A stretch of 64,000 nucleotides of DNA from Antedon mediterranea (lineage: Eukaryota > Echinodermata > Crinoidea > Comatulida > Antedonidae), in the NCBI RefSeq assembly GCF_964355755.1, contig NC_092670.1, positions 41,279,795-41,343,794 on the forward strand, given 5' to 3'. Positions within the stretch are counted from its first letter, which is position 1. Each line of letters opens with the position of its first letter. Below, piece after piece: positions 25,154 to 36,400 of this stretch. Position numbers and translations under genes: made by a program. The notes under the pieces were generated by a model. That model was not told where the DNA came from. It did no database searches and saw only the letters and a program-made list of their open reading frames with translations.

Positions 25154-28100
25154 ATGGCAGGTAGCAGGTACCGTAGTTTTCTTCGATTATGCCGGAATTG
25201 GGCATTAGATTCTACAAAAGAAGGTCGTGATTTAGGAGCACACATTCGAAAAAAAGTGGCAGAAGGCTTTAAGCACGGGGAAAACACAAGGGTTTGAAAA
25301 TACAAATATTGTTTTTTCTTGCCTAGAAAGGGCCAGCAGTAGTAGGTAGGCTAGGAGGTGAGACTACTTTTAGGCCTAGCTAGGCCTAGCCTGCTAGCTA
25401 GAGCCTAGGCTCAGTGAGTGGCCTATCAATAGTACTGATACCTATTAAACTCACTGTTAACAGTAGTGGCCCGAACATTGAACTAGGGCCTAGTGGTGAG
25501 TTTTAAAGCTAGCGTTACTTATAAAAGGTATCATAAAAAATTATTAATCTTTTTATAAATATATAGCCTACTAGGCCTAGGCCTAGCCTAGTAGGGCCTG
25601 TATAGTATATATATTTATATATGAATAAATCTTTTAATTTTATTCTCTAGTTACTCAGAATGTTTGACCCTGGGCTGGCTGTACTGGAGAGAATAAACTA
25701 ATATTAATAATATCTAGGCCTATCTGTCCTTAATCCCACTAAACTTGATAAATTTTCTTATCTAGGTGGATGAGGTCGAGTGCCAACGCTTGTACAATGC
25801 ACTGGATAAGCTGTCTACAAATTATTATAAGAACAAGGTGACAATTAAGTGTTATTCATTCATTCATTCAGTCTTTTATTTCAGAAACTCTGGTCCATAG
25901 AAAGTAAATTACATATAAATGAAATAAATAAAGTAAACAAAATTACTACTACTCATCTCAGGATGGCATTCTATCTGGAGAGCATCTTCGACTTAACTAA
26001 GACATTGCTTATAATCGTTGAGATTAAAATATTTTTAAAACAACTCATTTTACAAAAAATGTATTTGACATACAGTAATGCCTATACTGTCTTTATTTAC
26101 TGTATACATTTTTGTCTTTTAGTATCCAACAGTGAGCAATTTAGGAGGATCGCTTGGTTTAGATGTTGAAGATTGCAGATTAGCCATGTCTACAGGTTTG
26201 TATTCAAGTTTAAAGGGGGATTCTGGGTTTAAAATTGCTTTTAAATATCGTTTATTTATTAAATAAAAAATATTATAACAATATAGACATTTCAGAATGA
26301 AGAAGTAATAACGAGAAATTAAAAAAATTTAATTTCATATACATTTTAGGGTAAATTCATGGAAAGTCTGTTTTTTAGCAGCTTAGGGAAGCTCATTAAT
26401 ATTCATGAGATATTCACAAAATCACGTCACCAGTGGATTCCAAACTCGCGACGTCATGTACGTTGTGTTTGTCAACTAATTTACATCTCTCTCCCCTGTC
26501 AAACGACGACCACCATTGTGATCATTGTGAAATACATTTTTTGTAGATTTTCTAAGCTAGGCCTAAAGTGTAATCAGGGAAAATTTTCATTTAAAAATTT
26601 TGTTTAGCAATATTGCTAATCAAACTGATTTTTAAGTCCAGAAACATAGTTTTGTATTGTATTTTTTGCTACACAATTTTCAAAATGTGTACCAATAAGG
26701 TTGTTTTGTATAGCTTTTTGCTACGCTACACTGGCGAAAATGTTCCCTGGTAATAATAACAGTAGTAGCATATATTTATTTGACATTTAATGAAATACAA
26801 AATTTAGTACAGATACGGAGTCATAAATTATACTACAGTATTTTTATACCTCTATAGTACAGATCGTATTATCGGCTTCACGTACAATACTACTCTAGGC
26901 CTAGCCTAATAATAATATGGGCGAGAGCCATTCTGACTAGGGATTCCATGCCACGATGGCTACGTTAAAACAATGGGGCCCATGGGCCTAGCTAGCCTAC
27001 TACTAGACGATTGGCCCATAAATAACAAAACCCATCCTATCAACCAAACTCCTAAACAATCTAAACCTAAAACATTCTACAAAATCGGCTGTAAATATTG
27101 AAGCAAAACAAGGTCCGATCGCCGTCCACACGTATGGTGTCCCGATCGTCTAAGTAGGCCTAAAATAAATAGGTTTAGTTTACTCTCCAAAAAAGCGGAT
27201 ACTCATGCATCAAGCAAGTAGACCAGGTAGTAGGAAGGAGACCTAGCCGATCCGGCCCAGTTAAAAATTGAGCTAGCTAGTGTAGTAGACCCTATGCGAA
27301 TTGATACTACCAGGCCTTTTACTATAGGCTGCACTACACAAATATTCCAACTCTCTCATTCGAGCTATATTATCTATACCATTCCGGTAGGTCGAGTCGA
27401 CCTTCAATCAAATACTGTACATCGTTCATGTTGTGATTATAGACGGGGTATACTCGACCCGACCAGTTTGGTATTGTTGTATCTGCTTATCACGTGACGA
27501 TGTGCCAGGCATGGGCATGCAGCAGAGAGAGCACGTGTATCGTCGTCTCGCTCGATCCTCAGCAGAAATGTCCAGTATACGTTACGCTTCATTGATTTTG
27601 ATTTTTCCCTAAGTCGGTGCGAAAATCAGCAAACGTAAAGTGCAAACATATCTAATTTTTCACTGTTTTGATGAATTTTCATAAAAAATTGACTTTATAA
27701 ATGGGAAGACCGACTAAAATTACATCAGATAAGTATAATTTTACAAAAGTAATTGATATGGTTTATGATAACGAGTCGTCGGAAGATGGACCATTTCACG
27801 AATTTCCTATTTTGTAACCACAGTGTGATTTTGCCGTAGCTGCACTTGTAATCTGGCCTGATTTCACAGCCTTCGTTCTGCTTCACTGGGCGCTTATATA
27901 AATTGAAACTTTTACCGTTCAAGAGACAAACAAATATATTTTACATTTTTTACTATTCATTTTAAACCCGGAACCCCCCTTTAAACGAGTGTCTAGAAAA
28001 CTCAGATCTAGAAAACTTAGATCTCCGATATATTTGAGTTTTCTAGATCTAGAAAAGTCAGATATCTAAGTTTTCAAGATCTAGAAAACTCAGATATCTA

Positions 28101-31100
28101 AGTTTTTAAGATCTAGAAAACTCAGATATCTGAGTTTTCTAGATCTAGAAAACTCAGATATCAAGATCTGAGTTTTCTAGTTCCAGAGTGGAACTAGTGA
28201 GGGCGTGTGGCGCAGTGTGTTGGACTACTGATCGTGAGACCGAGGTTCGAATCCAACTCTCGCCGCATTGCTTGTATCTGTAGGCAAGATACTTTACTTA
28301 CGTTTGCCTCTCTCCACCCAGGTGTATAAATGGGTACCCGGTTAAGCCTGGTTTCCATAAAATCGCTACACCGTTTCCATTGAAATCGCTACACCCGCAT
28401 ATGTCGCCGACGCGCATCGGGGAGGTCTCCCCGATTCATCGCAGACAAATCGGCAAAGTTCAACCATGTTCAACTTTGCCGATTTTGTCGGCGATGAGTC
28501 GTATACGCGTGTACCAAAGAATATTTAGCGCTCGCGTACTAGATCGCCGATAAATTCTAGTGTTTCCATAGAATCTGTCGGCGACAGCAGTCGGCGACAC
28601 GGTGTAGCGATTTTATGGAAACCAGGCTTTAGATCAAGACACAACTTTGCGCTGATTACTAGCTGCATTATGGAAGTATGTTTCCATAAGTGTTTGATCA
28701 AAAAAAAAAAATGACTGTGGTAATAATGTTCAGCGCTTAGAGGTTTCATTACATTAGGCGCTATATAAATCCAGGATATTATTATTAAAAAACCCAGATC
28801 ATCAAATGGATCGTTCCATTATTAATAGAGGGTAGCTTGTTTGAAATACTACAGTATTATACGTTTTCTTACTAATAATAATAATTATTGTAACTTGTAG
28901 TAGCAGCCTACGACTTAAATCATAAAGAAATACAGTATACACCTTTTAAAATGTAGGCTTAGCATTTAGGCCTAGCTAAGCAAACTCAATTCAAGGCTCA
29001 ACGTGTGGGCGCTATCGCAATGTATTGCGAAGAGTAGGCCTGGCCCTACTAGGCTAGAAGTGGTCAACTCGTACCCAAAATAACTCGTACCTATTCCCAA
29101 CTTGGCTAACTCGTACCTCAACCAACTCGTACCAACACCAACTCGTACATACCTAATTTTTAAGCCTACATTTTAACGGTAACGTGCACTGTATTTTTTT
29201 AATGATTTAAGCCGTAGGCCGCTTCTACATGTTACAATATTAGTAAGAAAATGTAAACAGTAATCAGTTTTAACAATACTCTAGTATTTCAAATGACCTA
29301 CCTTCTGATTAATAATGGAATGATCCAAATGACCTACCAACCAATCATTTGATGATCTGAGTTTTCTAGTTTCATTTTGGAACTAGAAAAGTCAGATATT
29401 GATATCTGAGTTTTCTAGATCTAGAAAAGTCAGATATTTGAGTTTCTAGATCTCGAAAACTCAGATATATCTGAGATATGAGTTTTCTAGACACCCAAGT
29501 TTAAACAGACATTTTTAGAATGCATTTTTGAATTATAGTAGAAATAAAAAAACTTAAAGAATAATTTTATAAAATACTAATAATAACTAGATTTGAACTC
29601 GTCACTACGGACGAGTTAGGTTATCCGCAGCGCAAAAGCCACGTGCACGTCATACGTTAGAATAGTGCGCGCAGAAAAACTATTATGCCATTGAAAAAAA
29701 TGTTAGTGCGCTCTCTATTTTGCGTCACGTCTAAGTATATACAGTTTACACTATATATATATACAATATATATATTGTATACGTACTACAAACAAGGAAG
29801 AATAGGTGGAAATAAGTGGCTCAAGTTATTGACGCTTTTGGACATGATGACTTCATCACAATTTTAAAAACGGTATATCATGCGAAAGATAATTGATTGG
29901 CCTAGACAATATAAAAAAATGGGAGGAAATGGAATACAGATAGGTGGAGAGGCGCTCTATTAAATGTGATGAGCTATGACGAAAGAGATAAAAATCCGCT
30001 ATTTTATATTCGAGTGGCCATACGATGACGTCACAATGTCCGGTTAGCCATATTGATGCATGATTCGATATCTACAACTCATCTACTACCAGAATATGTA
30101 ATTATAAAAAAGTTCACCACGTAGTTTAGAATCTATGACTGTTTAAAAAAAGGCATAATTTTGACAAATTTTTGAACTTTTTCATAAAAAATGAGCGTAA
30201 ATTGTTTAATTCTACGTGCTCGTATGACGTGATTTTAAGTCGAAATTGTTTGAAAGTTGGTAAATTTTCTAAAAAAGACAGGAAAAACAAAAATCAAGCA
30301 AAAAAATGATGTTTTTGCGCTACGTGCGCACGTGCGCGTAAAAAAATTGCGCACGCGTGGGAATTTTTGAAATGCTCAAAATGACATGAAACGCGTAGAA
30401 AGTTGATTAGAAATTGATTTTTCGCATTTTGAAATTTTAAACGCGCGTGCACGCGTAACTTTTTGTAAAACATGCCATTTTTAATCCATAAAAAGTTTGC
30501 GCATGATATGACTTAAATTTTCACCAAGTTTCAATAGAAAATGACTTTTCATTTTTAATCTATGATCAATCATTGAAATTCATAAAATCGCGCGTAACTT
30601 ACGCTGCGCGACTCAAAATTTAAAAAAAAAAGTTTCTTGCACATCTACAGCTACAGAGCAATCTTTTGACAAAGTTATACAATCATATGTTGGCCAGAAT
30701 TAGAGATACGCTGCGAACAAAAATCGTGGAAAGAAAGAAGAACATAGAAAAAGATCCTGACAATAACAAGGGGTTATCCGCCAAGTGCGGATAACCAATA
30801 AATAATAAATGTAGCTTTTAATATAGCACATTATGCAAAGCCTCAATGTGGTTAACATTATAGTATAGTTTTATAGATTTAAATGTGAAATTTAATCAAA
30901 TACAGAAGGTAAAAGGAGTAATAATAGGGAGGTTTCGCAACCTGACGAATACGATAACGAAAACGGATACGTCACACATTCCGAAACTTTTGAGCTGATC
31001 CCCATTTCATATTCGTAAAGCGTTTTCGTGTTGACGAATATCACCAGTCATATTCGTAACTACAAAACGAGTATAGTTTTTGATCTATTTTGCACATTTT

Positions 31101-31553
31101 GCATTTTAATTAGGAATGATTCATGATTATAATATAATTATAGATTTATTGAAAGTAATTTACTAAAGTAATTTACTAAAATGCCAGGTCAATTTAGATA
31201 AATAGCAGTTTTTGAAGTCCTCACTCGCTTTGATGTTACGCTAGGCCTAGGCAGCCAAGCACCAAGCAACACGTACCTCCTGCGCTTCGCTCAAATTTAC
31301 CGCAGTCATATTTTGGACGACGCCCTCAATATTTCGTTGCCATGCGAAACAGATTTTTACTGGCTTACGAAAACGAATACGTGTGCGTGACGTATCCGTT
31401 TTCGTTATCGTATTCGTAAGATTGCGAAACCTCTCTAATAACATAGGAAATCAATTATTATTAAATATTTCAGAGTCTATAAAAGAGCTAGATGAAATGA
31501 CTAAAAGCTATTGGACCAAGATGAAAGAGTTTGCAACAAAGCATGATAGGTAG
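25154..31553 (+). CDS. UQCC2: Ubiquinol-cytochrome-c reductase complex assembly factor 2
   Basis: Four exons, 25154-25291, 25766-25837, 26123-26195 and 31474-31553, total 363 nt and encode 120 aa, close to the ~126 aa of the vertebrate protein. The start [16 protein letters not shown] and internal [36 protein letters not shown] and the final WTKMKEFA region match the family along its length. Phases at the joins are 0, 0 and 1. UQCC2 works in mitochondria with UQCC1 to stabilise newly made cytochrome b during assembly of respiratory complex III. The N-terminus is basic with few acidic residues, in keeping with mitochondrial import. Intron 3 is ~5.3 kb and filled with mobile elements. A likely poly(A) signal is AATAAA at 31979-31984. 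The next gene (SERINC) converges from the other strand. Confidence 0.93.
28199..28796 (+). mobile_element. tRNA-derived SINE (interrupted)
   Basis: The head at 28201-28266 resembles a tRNA gene: box A-like TGGCGCAGTGTGTTGG and box B GGTTCGAATCC. The body runs to GCGCTATATAAATCCAG and ends in a TATTATTATTAAAA tail. It is interrupted by the MITE at 28345-28628. The complementary arm of the host foldback has no insertion at this place. Confidence 0.8.
28345..28628. mobile_element. 284-bp MITE inserted in the SINE
   Basis: Perfect inverted ends of 29 bp, starting AGCCTGGTTTCCATAAAATC, with TTA target duplications at 28342-28344 and 28629-28631. A 3-bp TTA/TAA duplication is typical of PIF/Harbinger-type elements; that assignment is inference. 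The interior has further palindromic GTCGGCGA motifs and no gene. Confidence 0.85.
29504..30926. other. UQCC2 intron 3, repeat-like, no gene
   Basis: The inverted motif GGTTATCCGC occurs near 29611 and 30767 with its complement at 30780. A box B-like GAGTTCAAATCTAGT on the minus strand near 29590 could be the head of a degenerate tRNA-derived SINE. The middle has several GCGCACGTGCGCG-type blocks. I cannot define element borders. Confidence 0.4.
30927..31435. mobile_element. 509-bp MITE with GAGGTTTCGCAA ends
   Basis: Inverted ends of about 50 bp (GGGAGGTTTCGCAA ... ACGAATACGATAACGAAAAC, and complement from 31435). TAATA at 30922-30926 and 31436-31440 is the likely target duplication. The right end lies 38 bp upstream of the last UQCC2 exon. 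The open frame on the minus strand across 31247-31444 belongs to the MITE. Confidence 0.75.
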
Positions 31554-31779
31554 TACAAAGTTACAGATACCGCTACCAAAAACTACTACCAGAATTAAAG
31601 CAAGTACAGCTTGCTTGGTACAAGTACTTCACGGAGTAACGATACTTTTATACTGTACCTTTAATTTTACAGGCAGTATTAAATATAGGGCGATGTGATG
31701 TATATCTGTACTAGATAATTCACAGGAAATCATGCATTATCTATTTCATAATATTGTATATATCAACAGTTAAACTTGA

Positions 31780-31945
31780 CCCAAGTCTGTAGTTATTGTT
31801 TCTTTTTTTGTTAGTTCACTGATTTTTGTCTAAAAACTACATTGAGCTCAAGTATTATACTTATGAAACGCCATATGTGCCAAAATGTATATTATTTTTT
31901 TTCACTAATATTAATTAGAATCAAGGTCTAGAACCTGACTAATCA
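31780..31945. mobile_element. Fragment of the copy A/B dispersed element
   Basis: Shares ACTTG.CCCAAGTCTGTA, GATTTTTGTCT and TATGAAACGCCATATGTGC with the elements at 12.3, 14.2 and 24.8 kb, in the same order but shorter. Confidence 0.6.
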
Positions 31946-32039
31946 ACAGTGTCAGTCTTCCTTTAGGAGGTAAATCATAATAAAGTTTGCTTTAGCTGCC
32001 TACTTTAATAGCTTTATGAAAAATAATGGAATAAAAATC

Positions 32040-32400
32040 TTTTTTTGTTGCTTAAGCTTGGATGTAAGCAAGTTGACCAATGACAAACGACAGTGTGAAA
32101 TAATCCATCGCTTGTGATTGGACAACGTTGCATCCTTATGTTGCGTCTCTAATGGGAAAAGCTTGGTTCCCACAAGGATACAACACATGTGTAGGCGTGT
32201 TGACCAATGACATGTGACAGTTTGAATAATCCATCGCTTGTGATTGGACAACGTTGCATCCTTATGTTGCGTCTCTAATGGGAAAAGCTTGGTTCCCACA
32301 AGGATACAACACATGGATGTTAAGTGAGTTGACCAATGACATGTGATAGTTTGAATAATCCATTGCTTGTCATTGGTCAAATGGCTTGTGTTGAACCTTA
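32040..32400. repeat. ~127-bp tandem repeat, about 2.7 copies
   Basis: The unit contains GTTGACCAATGACA, ATCCATCGCTTGTGATTGG and GGGAAAAGCTTGGTTCCCAC (an imperfect palindrome around AAGCTT). A related single piece in opposite orientation lies at about 52020-52070 in the SLC20 intron. The 126-codon minus-strand open frame here is a repeat artefact. Confidence 0.8.
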
Positions 32401-33453
32401 TGCTGAATTATGATGTTACATTTTGCTTAGTGGACTAACAGTTGTTAAAAAGTAGTGTCATATAATCATCTGCGATGTCATTACAATACCGGCAAGAGCA
32501 TTTATTTTCTTAAAAAATATTATATAGTAAATTTGAGTGACTCAAACGGAAAATGCTGACCTGTATGTAAATGGACAGTTTTTGTATCACCTGCCTCCAG
32601 ATCCGACTGGTCTATTTTGTATCAGCTGACCAGATTAGAAAGACAAAGATAAAAAAATAATAAACTAGAATTCAACTAACTTTATTCAACCATAATTTTC
32701 TGACAAATGCAAAATAAATAAAAAAGGTCTACTGGAAAAATACAAACACTGTCAAAAAGATAAATTAGGAAATATCCTTTCATTTACAAGTACAGTAGAC
32801 AAACCACAATCTTGAATCAAGTAAATTTTTTATATGATCAGGGTTATACTTGCTTCATATCGAACTAGGTGACACCTGGAAATGCCGACAGAAAGTAAAT
32901 GCGCATCCTACAGTGAACACAATATAGGGGTAATTATTAAAAATAACCTCCACAAAATAGTCGCATTTTATATAATATAAAAAAATCATACAGTATATTA
33001 CCCATACATTTTAAAAAGAACCATAAATGAGGTCATATACCCTTAAACAGGCACATTATGTATAAGTAATGCTTTATATCAAATATGGTTCCCAAAATAG
33101 ATGAAATTATAGAAAATTGGAAATATACATATATCATGGTAATTAATATGGGGAGAAGGCATAATGTTTCAAGGGCCATCCTTCAGCAACTTAACATACG
33201 TAAATGTTCCAATGCTTTTATAATATAAATTGTATATATTTGTGCATAACTACAGTTGCTAATTTTATACTTTATTTTATACAGCTTTTCAGAACAATTT
33301 TAAAATTAAGTATGATTGTAAATATTTTGCATGACAATAATTGTAAGCTTAGTAAAACCAACTGGTGTACACATTAACATCCGTTAAACTACCGTTTGTC
33401 ACCAATATTTACAAAGCATTTATTTTTACGGTACTACTTTATTTTGTTGATAT
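32401..33453. other. Intergenic between convergent UQCC2 and SERINC
   Basis: Minus-strand AATAAA signals for SERINC lie at 33438-33443, only ~10 bases past its stop, and at 32691-32696. No exon seen. Confidence 0.5.
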
Positions 33454-36400
33454 TTATGTAAAGTCCCTTTCACTTAATACAACTGGTGCAATGAGGGTCC
33501 AACCATACAGAAGTACACACAACCAACATGATGAAATCTTCACCCACACTGCTCCACTACTTTCAGTGAACTGGCTATCAATGCTTGATGAAGGTCTGAT
33601 AAAAAGAAAGTGATTTCTAGTATTAAAACCTTTTTAGAACTTGACAGTAATGAATGAATGAACAAGGGTTTTAAAAGCAATGTATGATGTAAAATTACTG
33701 CAGTTACTCACTTGAGCCAATTGGTAAGTGTCATCATGATATACAATGTAGCCAAGAAGAGAAGCAAATGAAAAAAACTGTAACTGTAAGCCACGGCATC
33801 CTCCTCATCATCCCATACAGTTTGTCCGGTTTCTGCATCAACACTATTTCCACCAGACTCTGATACAAAACATTTTTTATTTTAATATAATGAAAACTGC
33901 CATAATGTGTTAAATACTAAGTGACTATTTGTCTAACCCTATAAATAGAGAGTGTTAGAGAGAAACCTCATGGGTCGAGACTTATGTTGTATCGAGGAGT
34001 CCAGTGGCGGCCGATACAATAAAGTTGTTTATAGTTACTGTATGTCTCTCTATTTCTAATAAATGAGTCCAGCGGTGGCCGATACAATCAAGTTGTTTAT
34101 AGCTACTGTATGTCTCTCTATTTCTAATAAATGAGTTCAGCGGCGGCCGATACAATCAAGTTGTTTATAGCTACTGTATGTCTCTCTATTTCTAATAAAT
34201 GAGTCCAGCGGTGGCCGATACAATCAAGTTGTTTATAGCTACTGTATGTCTCTCTATTTCTAATAAATGAGTGCAGCGGCAGCCGATACAATCAAGTTGT
34301 TTATAGCTACTGTATGTCTCTCTATTTCTAAGAAATGAGTCCAGCGGCAGCCGATACAATAAAGTTGTTTATAGCTACTGTATGTCTCTCTCTTTCTAAT
34401 AAATGAGTCCAGCGGCGGCCGATACAATCAAGTTGTTTATAGATACTGTATGTCTCTCTATTTCTAATAAATGAGTCCAGCGGCGGCCGATACAATCAAG
34501 TTGTTTATAGCTACTGTATGTCTCTCTATTTCTAATAAATGAGTCCAGCGGCGGCCGATACAATCAAGTTGTTTATAGCTACTGTATGTCTCTCTATTTC
34601 TAATAAATGAGTCCAGCGGCAGCCGATACAATCAAGTTGTTTATAGCTACTGTATGTCTCTCTATTTCTAATAAATGAGTCCAGCGGCGGCCAATACAAT
34701 CAAGTTGTTTATAGCTACTGTATGTCTCTCTATTTCTAATAAATGAGTCCAGCGGCAGCTGATACAATCAAGTTGTTATAGCTACTGTATGTCTCTCTAT
34801 TTCTAATAAATGAGTCCAGCGGCGGCCGATACAATCAAGTTGTTTATAGCTACTGTATGTCTCTCTATTTCTAATAAATGAGTCCAGCGGCAGCCGATAC
34901 AATCAAGTTGTTTATAGCTACTGTATGTCTCTCTATTTCTAATAAATGAGTCCAGCGGCGGCCGATACAATCAAGTTATTGTTTATAGCTACTGTATGTC
35001 TCTCTATTTCTAATAAATGAGTCCAGCGGCGGCCGATACAATCAAGTTGTTTATAGCTACTGTATGTCTCTCTATTTCTAATAAATGAGTCCAGCGGCGG
35101 CCAATACAATCAAGTTGTTTATAGCTACTGTATGTCTCTCTATTTCTAATAAATGTTAACAAACATTATATGATCTACAGTTACACTGGTGATGATCAGA
35201 CGCAAATTATTCAAAATTAAAATTAGACTAACAAAATTACAAAAACATACCTTTTGCGTTTGCTGAAGAGTCGGAGCTTAGTAACACTTTCTGTCAACAA
35301 AAACAAGTAATGATAGTTAATATTATTGTGTTAAAGCAATTCAGTACCTGGGAATGATACTAAAGCAAAACAATTGCTATGTTGTTGGCATAACCCCACT
35401 ACTTAAGCTAAGGCTGATCCTAGGTATTTGTTATTTATTTTCAGAGAAAGAAAAAAAACAATCTGAAAACTGTTATGAAAAAAATATAAATACTAATACA
35501 AATATTTAAACAAAAATGATCATGCAATTCATTGATTATTTTCCCCATTGGGAAACTCTATAATAATTCTTGTGCTGACTAATGTTAGGGTGCAACAAAA
35601 ACATACAGGTATTTTGGGGCCTGTTGTTAGGCCAACATACAGGTATTTTGGGGCCTGTTGTTAGGCCAACATACAGGTATTTTGGGGCCTGTTGTTAGGC
35701 CAACATACAGGTATTTTGGGGCCTGTTGTTAGGCCAACATTTTAGGCCTAAGCAGTAAATAATAGATAAACGTTCACATATAGTTAAATAATAAATTGTT
35801 AATAATGGTGGTAATCAACAACATACAATGGAAAGTGTAATATTTAGTGAGTAGTCAAGGCAGTGCATAATGCGGCTTGTTGATATGAATATGAAAAGAA
35901 GTGAGCGTGCTACAAGAATGCTATGGTTAATTAACATTCTACGAACTATTCAGGGGTTAACCCAAGTAACAAAGGGTCTACCAACTAACGCAAGGAGAAA
36001 TTAGCACACATTTCCTAATATCCATCCATCCATTCAGACAGACTACAGATTCAAAAACCTTGTTAACATTCTACAAACTATTCAGGGGTTAACCCAAGTA
36101 ACAAAGGGTCTACCAACTAACGCAAGGAGAAATTAGCACACATTTCCTAATATCCCATCCATCCATTCAGACAGACTACAGATTCAAAAACCTTGTTAAC
36201 ATTCTACCAACTATTCAGGGGTTAACCCAAGTAACAAAGGGTCTACCAACTAACCCAAGGAGAAATTAGCACACATTTCCTAATATCCATCCATCCATTC
36301 AGACAGACTACAGATTCAAAAACCTTGTTAACATTCTACCAACTATTCAGGGGTTAACCCAAGTAACAAAGGGTCTACCATCTAACTCAAGGAGAAATTA

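Larger units (their letters stand above)
27988..29503. mobile_element. ~1.5-kb foldback element in UQCC2 intron 3
   Basis: The ends are inverted: GTGTCTAGAAAACTCAGAT at the left and its complement at the right, with TTTAAAC just outside on both sides. Near each end a palindromic AGATCTAGAAAACTCAGATA/TCTGAGTTTTCTAG module is repeated several times. The arms continue as 28796-28965 and 29158-29358 (GATCATCAAATG, ATTATTAAT, AATGTAGGCTTA and complements). The left arm is split by a SINE that the right arm lacks. Confidence 0.7.

Noticed and set aside
28201-28266. Functional tRNA gene
   Set aside because: Boxes A and B are present, but the fold is imperfect and it continues into a SINE body with an AT-rich tail.
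33365-33613. 82-codon plus-strand open frame
   Set aside because: It is the antisense shadow of the last SERINC exon.
33708-33713. Premature stop (CTC AAG TGA) at the end of SERINC exon 13
   Set aside because: The same bases form a consensus donor AA|gtgagt, and the missing C-terminal exon (WVKISS ... ERDFT) was found at 33454-33595 in the required phase.
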